From Jaltomata sinuosa (Eukaryota > Streptophyta > Magnoliopsida > Solanales > Solanaceae), in contig QJPP01007235.1 in assembly GCA_003996215.1 (NCBI GenBank), positions 992,001 through 1,056,000 of the forward strand: 64,000 nt of DNA. The letters are read 5' to 3'. The stretch's first letter is position 1. Every line of letters begins with the position of its first letter. Made by a program: the position numbers and the translations under genes. This document shows positions 44,901 through 55,700 of this stretch, piece after piece. The notes under the pieces were generated by a model that did no database searches, was not told the DNA's origin, and saw nothing but the letters and a program-made list of their open reading frames with translations.

Positions 44901-46539
44901 TTTCATTGTATTACTTCCTACAACTTTCAGAAATCAAATTCATTCAACTATTCAAATTTTAATCTTCATGTACTGTTTTTAATCACACAAACTTCCTAAC
45001 TATTTCACTGTTACTTGGATATTTCTTCTACTAACACTAATATAATACAACAAGTCAAATTAACATTTCTATTATAATTGTGGTGTCCGGTATAGCTTGG
45101 CACACCTCGACTAATTCCATAGGTACCTTCTACCTCCCACCAGCACAGGTACGGGCTAACTCTATCCACCAACGGTTAGATGGATGAGACCCGAGACCTC
45201 ATGGTTCTCATCTCACTTCATTGACTACTAGATCATTCCTCGGGTGCATAATATCTCAAATTACATATTCAATCAAGCACCATCAAACGTAATGAAACAG
45301 ATGAATTGACTGGGTTATTAAGAAGAATGGGGAAAAAAGGTGAGTACCCTTGTTAGAATAAGAGGTGAAATTCCAGCACCAGCCAACCAAACTGCAAGAA
45401 ACTCAACCATTGGGGTCTTCCCATTACCTCCCCAAGTTAAATTCCCAACGCTAATCACTGGCACCGGCAACCTTACAGTTCAAAGAGATTGCATGGGTAT
45501 GGTAAGGAAACAAAATCCCACATAGAACAAATCAACAAAATCATAATAAACCCAAATACAGCTATAAAAACATTGCATGGGTATGGTAAGAAAACAAATT
45601 CCCACTGAGAACAAAATCATAATAAACCCAAATACAGCTATCAAAGCATTACACGGGTATGGTAAGGAAACAAATTCCCACTTAACAAAGTCATAATAAA
45701 TCCAAATACAGCTAGAATTAAAGTTCTTAATTTTTTTCCTTTGACCCCATAGTTGAGAATGAAGATTGTATGTGGCCGTGAAGGAGCCAAATTTTTTACT
45801 AAGGGGTTCAAAATATAAAGAAATAAATACACTAAGGGGTCGTTTGATAGCTAGTAAAGAAGCAAGTTATTCATGTATTAATTTCTGTATAAGTTATACA
45901 ATGTTTAGTAGCTAGTTAGGAAATAAGTTATTCATATTCAAAAATAATGCAACGTTTGATTTGCAATTTAGGAATTCACATAACGAGTACATGTATAAGT
46001 TAATGAGGTAATTGGTGTATTGTCTTATGCAAAGAAGAAGATGTAATATCTAATAAACCGCATAACTAATACATGCATTACTAAAACCTGAATAATTCTA
46101 ACCAACTATCACACGAACCCTTAGGTTGTTTGTTATGAGGATGGAATATACAAATTTATCCCATGAGATTATTTATCCCACCATATATGGGTTAACTGCG
46201 ACTAATTAATACTCCTAACCAAATACATGATAAAATAATTCTTCATTTTATACCATGATTATTATCCCTTATCAACATCCACTACATATATTTTAAAAAA
46301 ATATTTCTAACCATGTATAAATAGTATATAATTTTCCTCTGTGTTATTGTAATTTACCTGTCCTTGTGAAGCAGACCAAGTTGGTAAAGGCGATGGCGGA
46401 GAGGAAGTCCGAAGCCATAGAGAGTGGAAGCTAGTGAGAGAAAAGGGATGAGAGATAATTGGAGTGTGGAAAGTGTACGGAGCCTGTCTTGCTGCGGTGT
46501 ATAAGCTATTTGGTTCACCATTTTCCTCAATTTCTCCAT
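41920..46539 (-). CDS. LPXK: Tetraacyldisaccharide 4'-kinase (LpxK)
   Basis: Eight exons, 46358-46539, 45348-45471, 44198-44437, 43934-44083, 43593-43802, 43365-43424, 43089-43169 and 41920-42075, join to 400 aa. The start is the ATG of MEKLRKMVNQ; no in-frame ATG lies closer upstream. Residues about 28-46 form the N-terminal membrane-associated helix of LpxK. SVGNLTWGGNGKTP (68-81) is the Walker A loop. LILTRGYGG follows, and DDGMQH (178-183) spans the exon 3/4 junction and matches the conserved DDGxQH of bacterial LpxK. The enzyme phosphorylates the 4' position of the lipid A disaccharide. Plants keep this pathway, reported as mitochondrial, to make lipid A-like molecules of unclear use. 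An N-terminal targeting function is possible. The gene is complete, with no broken motif. Confidence 0.93.
42172..42250 (-). repeat. TS-type SINE fragment in LpxK intron 7
   Basis: ACAACAACATACCCAGACC, then a TTACCCCGTAGAGATAGAGA and TTTTAGATAGACCTTGGGC block. It is internally shortened. Confidence 0.6.
45065..45245 (-). repeat. tRNA-derived SINE in LpxK intron 2
   Basis: It has the same family blocks as 18345-18535: GTGGTGTCCGGTATAGCTTG, CGACTAATTCCATAGGTACC, CTACCTCCCACCAGCACAGG and, at the other end, GAGACCTCATGGTTCTCAT. Confidence 0.65.
45490..45720. repeat. Three-copy tandem repeat in LpxK intron 1
   Basis: GCATGGGTATGGTAAG starts at 45491 and 45575, and a variant starts at 45651. Each is followed by ACAAATTCCCAC-like sequence and CCAAATACAGCTA. 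Steps are 84 and 76 bases. The first copy starts about 20 bases from the exon 2 acceptor. Confidence 0.7.
45832..46123. mobile_element. MITE in LpxK intron 1
   Basis: The left end TAAGGGGTCGTTTGATAGCT matches the inverse of the right end, TAAGGGTTCGTGTGATAGTT. The interior is non-coding and holds many TTATTCAT- and AATACATG-type motifs. The superfamily is not certain. Confidence 0.6.
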
Positions 46540-46619
46540 TGATATACACACAGTTGGGAGTTAATACTGTAGTAATCAATTTTGATAAATCGAAGAAGAA
46601 GAAGAAAAATTGAAGGAAT

Positions 46620-46690
46620 ACAATTTGGGCCAACATAACTCGGGCTTTGTTTGTTTGGGCTTGACTTCCATGTGTGCATGAAGCCCAAAC
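46620..46690 (-). promoter_or_regulatory. Site II motif cluster in LpxK promoter
   Basis: TGGGCC at 46626-46631, TGGGCT at 46656-46661 and its reverse AGCCCA at 46682-46687 lie 87-150 bases upstream of the LpxK start codon, with a related CGGGCTTT near 46641. Multiple TGGGCY motifs are known in promoters of nuclear genes for mitochondrial proteins, where TCP factors bind. Function here is inferred. Confidence 0.5.
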
Positions 46691-46739
46691 TCATTTCTTG
46701 GAGTTTTTGCTTCTTTTTTTTCTTTTTTCGATTTTTTGA

Positions 46740-48629
46740 CATGTCACGAAATTTTTACCCCGGTTTAACAATAACTACCCAATATTAAGGAAATTCTTTT
46801 CCTGAACCCGTATGGATTTTTGCAGGTCTTAGTGTAATTGGTTTGTCTGAAAATATATGTACCTATATATTTCTACCACGACGTGCATTTTGTCATTGCT
46901 CGTCGTACGTACTTTATCTTCCTCTTGTTTAGACTAATAAACTCTCATATTGGGATATTTGCATTTGGTCTATGGGAACTAGTAAATAGCTATGTTGATA
47001 TATAGGAACCGGAGTCAAACGAAGATCTTCGATAACAAATATTGGATCAAGGAAGAGAAATTGGAAAAAAGGTAAAGTTTAAGCGCATATGGTATGAAAA
47101 GAAATTCTATTTCGGTAAGATTTGATTTGAAATGTATTTCTGACTCAAGTTGGTTCAGTGAGAGTGATTGTGGGTGGTGTCACTCTCAGTTTAACAAGGT
47201 GCTTTTGTGGTTGGTGTTCTTTCTCATCTCTACGAATTTCATTGCTTCATCAAAAAATCCTTCTGATCATAGTTCCCTAGCTTGGTAGTTTTCACCGCCT
47301 ATCCAATATGTTGAGCCCTGAAATTTGACGACAAACTTAAAAAGCCACCTATTTATGCGTTTTAGTCCTGCAAGCCCACACTTGTGTAAAGTAGATCGTT
47401 CAAACTTAACTTTTACCCCATTTTTTTTCCTTTTCAAGCTAAATTATTGGGATGAACTCAACACCTACGGACTACGACACAAACACATTCGAACCCAATG
47501 TTCTAGTACCATAAGCGATCTAACGAATGACTTTCTAATTACTAGATCAACCTGCAATGACAATTTCATAAAACACCTACCAAAAATATATCAAACAAAT
47601 AAAGTAGCCTTATATGTTATTCATGCTGCAAGTTACTCGATTCGTTTTGATTCTGTCAATTATACTGTTTGAAAAAAAATTCATTTTGGGATATTCAAAA
47701 GATTTTGATAACATTTACGTAATAGTAAATAATAAATATTATTCTATACAACTTCTAACAATTCAAATGCATTGAATGTCGTCCAAAATTTTAACTTTGA
47801 TGTGGTTATCCTCCCTATATAATATTATTTGAATGTCACACTATAATAATATAATATACACACGTCATGTTAAATCAATATTTTAAAATTTCTCAAGTCA
47901 AAATATTGTCATACAATATAAAATGGAATAAGTATTAATATAACGGATAAATACAGCTGAATTATCCCTTTAGTACTTTATACTATACGATAATACAACA
48001 AAAACACACTCCTTCCATCCCAAACACTTTGTTACATTTTACTTCTCGATAATCAAACTATATCAACTTTAATTAACTTTTTAAATATACTTTTCATCAT
48101 AGTAATATATGAAGAATTATAATTTCTAATATATTTTTTATTTAAATTTTAAATATATAAATTTTAATTTTAATTTAATTTAACTCTGTAAATTAATCAA
48201 GTTAGACAAATATTTTGAGACAGAAAATGCATTAAAAAGATTCCACAATGGCAACTTTGTTTCATTATCAGTTAAATTGTGTTTTATTTTTTTTGAAAAA
48301 CGAATTCTCATTATATAATAAGTTAACAAGTTGCCTTAAAATAATTAGACTGTCAATCTACTACTACTACTATAATAACAATATACGTAGACTAATTCCG
48401 TATATAAGGTCTGGGATGATGTATACATAATCTTACTCCTACTCTATGAAGATAAAAATATTAATTCTGATAGATATTCAATTCAAATAAAATATATTAA
48501 AATTAATAAAGGAAATAAAATACAGTGGTGACCGATACTATAACAATAACGTAAACATAATTCTTTACACTTTCAATATATACATAAAAAAAATTAAATT
48601 AATAATAAAGGAGAAAAAGTATTGATTCC
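46740..48629. other. Intergenic spacer
   Basis: This is AT-rich sequence. It includes a decayed MITE near 48008-48230 (CACTCCTTCCATCCC left end) and a TS-type SINE remnant near 48395-48480. A 64-codon frame at 47094-47288 has a hydrophobic stretch but no other support. Confidence 0.45.
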
Positions 48630-49549
48630 GGGTGTGTTTGGTAGGAAGAAAAATGTTTTCCATGGAAAATATTTTATGGAAAACAAGTTGGTTTCTTACT
48701 TATTTTCTCATGTTTGGTTGGTGAGTAGAAAATATTTTTCGAAAAATATTTTCTATTGTTTGATTGATGAGTTAAAACACAATTTTCAAAAAATATTTTT
48801 TTTATTTTTGATTAGAGAGTAGAAAATATTTTCTAGGAGGTAGGTCGAGGGTTGGGGTGTGGTGGTTGGGAGGGAGGGGGGCTGGGTGTGTGGGTGTGGG
48901 CGGGGCGGATAAACTAAAAAAATTATTATTTTTTTAAAAAGACTTTTTTAAAAAAAAAACAAATTTAAACATTAATTTTTTATTTTTTATTTTTTGGGGG
49001 GGAGGGCTGGGTGGGGGTGGGGGTGGAGGGGTGTGGGGGGACCAAAAATATTCCTTTTTTTAAAAAAAAAATGATTTTTGGGTGTGGTGGGGACTGGGAG
49101 GGGGGGGGTTGGGGGCCTAGGGTGGGGGTTGAGTGGGATGGGGTGGGGGATTGGGATACAAAAATATTACTTTTTTTTAAGAAAAAATATTCAAAAATAA
49201 ATTGAGTTTGGGTGAGTGGAGATGGTAGCGGTGGTGGGGTGTGTGTGTGAGGAGGGAGGTGTTAAAGTGGGGTGGGTGCATGGGTGAGATGGGGTGAAAT
49301 AGAAAGAAAATAAAATAAAATTGTGTGAGGTAGAGGTGGGGGTGGAGGTAGGGATGAGAGCAGAAGGGTGGAGTGGGTGAGATTGATGTGTTATGAAGGT
49401 GAGAACTTGTTTTTCCTACTTTCATTAGAGAAGTCATTTTTTTTATTTTGGAGGAAAATATTTTCTTTATCAGAAAATATTTTTTAAATTTTTTGACCAA
49501 TCAAACACAAAAAAATTGAAAAATATTTTCCTCCGTACTAAACACACTC
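48630..49549. mobile_element. 920-bp foldback element with G-rich core
   Basis: The ends GGGTGTGTTTGGTAGGAAG and, read inward on the other strand, GAGTGTGTTTAGTACGGAG form imperfect inverted repeats about 30 bases long. TTCC flanks both sides (48626-48629 and 49550-49553). The interior plus strand is strongly G-rich at 48838-48907 and 49000-49380, with many runs of three to nine G. Short frames inside are artefacts of this composition. It looks like a non-autonomous DNA transposon. Confidence 0.65.
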
Positions 49550-49553
49550 TTCC

Positions 49554-52500
49554 ATGTTATAAATAACTACGTTGGGACGGACTTTCCAGACATCACATTA
49601 ATTAGTGCATGCACCTATTTTTGTCCATATGAGTACTAGTTTTATTAGGCCTGTGCTAAGTCCGGGCCCAATTCAAAATATAATAATAGATATTTCTTTG
49701 ATTGCTGGGTAGTATATGAACTAAGTAATAAAAGATAAATATAGAAGCAAATTTGAAAGATAAATTTTTTTGGTTGGAATGTAACCAAAGGACTACAAAA
49801 TCATTAGATTATCCCTTATATTAAATAGTAATATAAGAAGATAGCATGATGCACTTATAAGAAGATAGCATGGTGCACTAACTTCTGTTACATGCGAGAT
49901 ACATGCAAGGTTTGAAGAAGGATCGTATCCTGGATTACCGAACTATTTTTTTTATTGTACTTGCACCTTGAGTTTTGTTTTCCGTGTGTTGTTACATTAA
50001 TTAATTTTTTTGTTAATGTTTGTGTAGGTAAGTTCTTTTTTAGGTCAGCCTTACAAAAATGAGCCAAAAGTAACTAAACATCAACACACACATGAAATGG
50101 TACGTATGAATTGAATTATTCTTTACTCCATTGCGAATAAAATCCCACGTTAATAGTTTTTCAAATATATATATATAAAAAGTGTAAGATGTTCTTATAA
50201 GATTATGAGATTAATTTTATTAAATAAACAACACTAATATATTGATTCACATGATTTATCAGACGTTTAGGTATTGAATTTGCGACTCTAATTTTAAGTT
50301 TGAATTTGAAAGCAATGTTTATTTGTCAATATTTAGATTTGAATTTGAAATCAATGTTTAAATATCTCATATTTAATTGAGTTTTTAATTAGTATTCATT
50401 GATTGGTTAATGCATCTTGCTATCTATATGAAAAATGATTTGATTGTCGTTTTCGTTAGTCTACTAATCAAGCTCCAAAATAACTACACCTACTTATTGC
50501 ACTTACACCTAATTAATGTGATTCGGTACTGATCAATCACTAATTAACTTCAAACATAAATACTCTACTACTAATAGTTTGACTTGTGTCACATGACTTA
50601 AATAAAGGACCAGTTTAATGTAGTAGTATTAATTAAGACACTTAACATGTCCGACTTGTTTAATCAGTGTTTTCTTTTTTTACCCCTCCGATCAGTTCAC
50701 CTTTACTTATCGCGTTTTGTTTTACGATAGTTAATTAAATAATCTTTCAAGCTAGGTCGAATTAGATTAATTCAACATTTTGAATTTTGAATTAGATCGA
50801 TGTTCAAAAAACTATATGAAAAATGTTATAAGTTGTAATCCTTCCCATATTAATATGATAAAAAAAATGCTCCCTATGTTCCTTTTTACTTGTCACCTTT
50901 TACTTTTCGAGAGTCAAATTGTATAATTTTTGACCAACATTTTTAAAATATATATTTAATATTATATTAATATGAAAAGGATGACAACTTATAATAGTTT
51001 TCATATAATTTTTGAATATCTAAAATATTTAATTATTCTAATTCAATTTAACTCGAAAAATTAATCAAATTGACTCTCGTAAAATGAATTATGACAAGTA
51101 AAACAGAACAACGGGATTACATATTAAAATGTTGAATTGTCCATACAATTTGACTTTTGAAAAGCGAAACGTGACAAACAAAAGTGTCTCTTATGCAATT
51201 GACTATTATTATATTTCGTGCAAAGAGAGGTTTGCGTAAATTTTATCATAAAATTACATTAAATATGTTATTGTTACTCCGTCTCTAAGGGATGGTTTAA
51301 GTTAATAGATCACAACTAACATTGCAACTAATTCAAATTTTTTCTCTATATTGATTGATATCTAGTAATTATAATATTCTCCAATCCTTTAGTATTAATT
51401 AATCTTATGTGTTAAGCAAGATAATTTTAATTTAATTGCAAGTTAACAACATAAACAAAGTGCAATGAATGAATTGTTTCCTTATTCTGGATTATGGAAT
51501 CGGACAACTGGACATTGAACACACACACAAAAAAGTAAAATCATAAAAAAGTATTTGTTCACTTTAATTAGAATCACGCTAGCTAACGAAATGACAAGAT
51601 TGACATATCATGAAAATTTATTTGTGTTCGATATTTATATTAAATTAATGTTATATGTGAGTAAGATTTGTGTAAACTCTATTCTCTATCGTTGTCGCTT
51701 TTGAAACTATACTAGGTTGTTGTTGGTGTATGACACCTTTTCGCTTGTCCATAATCAATTTTGAATTAAACTATATCATCTTAATATTTTCAACAACACA
51801 TTCAGTGTAATTCCATAAATGAGTTTGAGGAGGGTGAATGCATACCTTATTCCTACCTTTCTGTGCAGTAGAAAAATTATTTTTAATAAACCATCTATTA
51901 AAAGAAAACATTTTTAGAACGAATTTAAAAAATACAAGAACAAAAATGTTATTATACATCTTAAATTGTTAACCAAAATTAAATTTGACCTCAAAAAACA
52001 AACGTGTCATATAAATTATGGTAATCTCTTAGCTTTTGTTTGATCATGAATTTTGAAATTTAAATTTAAATTTTGAAATTGTGATTCTTGGAACTTGAAG
52101 TTATATTAGGACACACATTTTACTAGAAAAAAAAGTTATTGTGAAAGAGAGTCTCGAAAAACCTAAAACTATCATTTAAAAAGTTTTTAAAGATAGATTT
52201 TTAAAATCAAATTCAAAATTTATAATCAAACATATATTTAAAGATGAATTTTTAAAATCTCTCAAAATTTATTACCAAACAAACATTTAAAAATAAATTT
52301 TCAAAATTTTAATAAAAATTTATGATCAAACGCTAACTTCCGAGCTGGCCGAAGGTGAAGTTCACGCTCTTTACGTAGAAAGTATGCATGATTTGACGTA
52401 AACCACTACGGGCACACATTTGGACACGCAAACAATCAGCGGGCAACGGGCAGCACTTAACGCCGTTATCCCATGCCACTAACGGCGTTTACTACACAGA

Positions 52501-52640
52501 GGGGAAAAAAAGGACAATTCAACGTTAATTTTAAAAGTTTTGAAAAGCCTCGTTAAAAGACCCCACCACACCAAACCTCAGGTTTGGACTCAGGTTCGGA
52601 CCACAAAATTGACTCAAAAAAAGCCAAAGCACTGCAAATA
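49554..52640. other. Long AT-rich intergenic spacer
   Basis: There are scattered decayed MITE ends (for example about 50868-51115, left CTCCCTATGTTCCTTTTTAC) and a TS-type SINE remnant near 51655-51725 (AGATTTGTGTAAACTC and TTGTTGTTGGTG). I see no gene or RNA gene. Confidence 0.45.
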
Positions 52641-52653
52641 ATGTTTGGAGTAA

Positions 52654-52741
52654 AAGAAGAGAGAGAAAGAGAGAAAGAGAGAAAGAGAGAGAGAGACAGT
52701 TCTAGAGAGAGACAGTTCTAGAGAGAGAAATAGTGAGCAAG
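52654..52741 (+). promoter_or_regulatory. GA-repeat leader of the bromodomain gene
   Basis: A purine tract of GAGA and GAAAGAGA units, with two copies of AGAGACAGTTCTAGAGAG, runs directly up to the ATG at 52742. GA repeats in plant promoters and leaders are known binding sites for BBR/BPC factors. A role here is inferred. Confidence 0.5.
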
Positions 52742-55700
52742 ATGGGGCAGATCGTGAAGACGAAGAAGAAAGGACGTCCATCTAAGGCAGATCTAGCTCG
52801 CCGGAACGCCGCCGTTGAGCAGTCGGAATCGGCGTCGGCGAAGCAGGAAAGGGAGCTCCGGCGGAGCGGACGGCGTCGGAATGTAAGGTACGCCTTCGAC
52901 ATCGACGATTACCTTGACGACGATGAGTACTTTGTTGAAGAAGACGAGGATGAGAGAGGAAAAGAGAAGAAGCTGAAACTTTTGCTTAAGCTGCAGAACG
53001 ATGATGGCGGCGCTGAGTCAACTCCGAGTCGGACTCGACGAGGACCTGCCACGTCGGCATCCTCCTCCTCCGACGACGGCGGAGAAGGGAGGAAACACTC
53101 TAAGAAGAGAAAAATTAACAACCACGACGACGACGAAGAAGAAAATGATGATGAAATTGAAAATGAAAATGAAAATGAAATTGAAATTGAAAATGATGAT
53201 GAGGTATGTGTGAAATCTCTACCATGAATGTGTGAACTGTGAAGTGATGTTCATGTAACAACAACAACAACATCTCACGAGTGAGGTCCGGGAAGTGTAG
53301 AATGTACGCAGGCTCTAACTGACTGTTTCCGATAGATCTTCGATGTTAATGTAAAAATTGAAAATTCAGAGGCAAATGGGAGAGCTGAGTTCACTGAAGA
53401 TTTTTCCAATTGGACCAGTCTTCTAAATTACTCACAGCTTCTTTCTCTCTCTTTCCATATAGGCACTCAATGTGTATATGTAAATCTCTGTCGGGGGGAT
53501 TGATATATAACTGTCGGGTCAACTGTCAAAAACTAACCCCCACAGAATCTGCTCACGCTCCCACATTTCTCTCCCTCTCTCACCTATCTTTCTCTCTCTA
53601 CAACACACCATAAACAGCCACAGTCTCTCTCTTTCTCTCTTTGTTGTCTCCCTTGTTTCTTTCTCTGTCTAACATACGCCATTTTTCCTCCTTCGGGTGT
53701 TTTTAATTTGCTTCGAGGTTTCTGCAGTCTAGTGTTTTGAGGAGGTGTTTAGTGTTGGAAAGAATCTAATTTATCTTTTGAAAGATAAATTTTTTGAGAA
53801 ATATGGATCCTTATATAGCACAACATTATAGAGTTAATGGTCAAAAACACACGTGAAGTATCACGTTTTTGCGAGTTTCCTACCTGAACTATCAATGATT
53901 CACTTTTCCTACCTGAATTGTCACCAATTATTATCAAAACATGGCTTAACTATTGGTTGTTCACTTTTCCTATCTGAAATATCACTATTGTTCAGGTAGG
54001 AAAAGGAAATAATTAGTTGAGGTGTGTTTCGATAGTTGTAGGAAACACGCACACCTGATAGTTCAGGTATGGAACTCGAAAAACCGGGATACTTTAGGTG
54101 TGTTTTTGACCCTTCGCTCCTATATAGAGGATTCATGTAGCTGAGCTTAATTTAGAATAAAGGGGGAGTTGCTTGATTGTAGTTTAATTCTGTGCTTTTG
54201 TATTTTGGAGATTATGTTTATGGAGGTTTAAGGCTACTGTTGGATTTTGACAGGCTAGAGGAAGGAATGAAGAAGCAAAAGATGTGGACTCTGCTCCAGG
54301 TATAATTTCTGATTTTTCAGAAATGGAGATATTTCATGTTTATTACTTATCCACATTATTGAAGATGTGATGTGGTTGAGCAGGGACACCATCGGAACCA
54401 CATTCTGGAATCCCGTTGCCAGACAAGAAGACATTGGAATTGATTCTAGACAAGCTACAGAAGTAAGTTTTGAATTGTTAGAGAAATGGAAATTTTGTTG
54501 GTTTTTAAGCTTAAAGGCCCTTGTAATGTTTAGTTTCTTTAATTTCCCTGTGGCAGGAAGGACGTATATGGTGTTTATGCAGAACCTGTTGATCCTGAAG
54601 AGGTATGTTTTTGGAGGGGTAGTTTTTTGTTTCAGAAGTCTTATTTGGGGAGAATGACAGTAAAATTAAAGAAAAGCTGCTTAGTTGTTTCTTGATTTCC
54701 GGGCAGCTTCCTGATTACCATGAGGTGATTGAGAATCCCATGGACTTTGCCACCGTCAGGAACAAGTTGGGAAATGGATCATATGCCACTTTGGAGCAAT
54801 TTGAGGTGAATCTCTTCACTAGCCCTTTATTCTGCTTGTTTTTGTGCGCAGAGCAAGAGAAATTGCATCAGTTTTCTGTAGTTTGTTTTGTGTTTTGGAA
54901 TTCCAGCAGCAGCGAAAAAGGATATTGGCACTGCATAATAGCTGATTTAGCTTCCCTTCAAATTTTGAAGCTTTCCTTTCTTCTTTTCTTATCTTCATAT
55001 GTTTTTGGCTATTTGTAGAATCACATTTGCCCAGTAGGCCCTCTTTCTTGCAATTGTTTTCTTCTATAACCTGAACTCTGAACTGAGCATTGTGAGTTTG
55101 TCTTTTGGATATATTGTTATACTTGGGTCTTTGCATCTAGATCACAAAAGTTAGTTTCCTTTTGTTTCAAGAAATCATGACTCCACACACAATTCGTCTG
55201 GTTCTTTTCTGTTTCTAGTGCTGTCTTCCACAGTTTGTAAGTAGGGGGATTTTAGTTTTTTTGTGTGAGGAGAAAGATGTTGATTATGCTCTGTTTATTC
55301 TGGCTTGCACAGATTCATCACTAGTGGTTTGAGAATTTATGCAGCTTTGGCTGTTAATAACGCCCTCAATAATTGAAATTTGAACTGTTTTAGCTTGGTC
55401 ACGACATTTCTGTATCTCCTTGTTTAATCAAAAAAGCGCATACTATTTGGTGCGGGCGATTTACTGAATGCAAGGAAATGGAAGAGAAGTGCAGTTGCTT
55501 TTACTCAAGATGGATCTGAATTCTGATACTATGGTGGGGGGAGAGGTTCGTCCTTGTACCCCTATTGCGAAAACTATTCAATTGGGAAAAAGGAACTAAA
55601 GAGGAAAAGTAAGCAACATCGAAGAATACTAATGGCAAGCTAAAATAATTGTTTATCTTGCAAGCTGTTGCATAACTTACATACTGAGAACTCGTTTTAC

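Noticed and set aside
46130..46290. Possible second MITE beside the one at 45832-46123
   Set aside because: Its ends (GTTATGAGGATGGAAT and ATTATCCCTTATCAAC) are only loosely inverted, and no target duplication could be found.
47094..47288. 64-codon plus-strand frame with a hydrophobic stretch
   Set aside because: It has only an ATG and a membrane-like segment. There is no splice, promoter or family evidence, and the surroundings are repeats.
49177..49500. His/Pro/Ser-rich minus-strand frame of 107 codons
   Set aside because: It is produced by the G-rich plus strand inside the foldback element.
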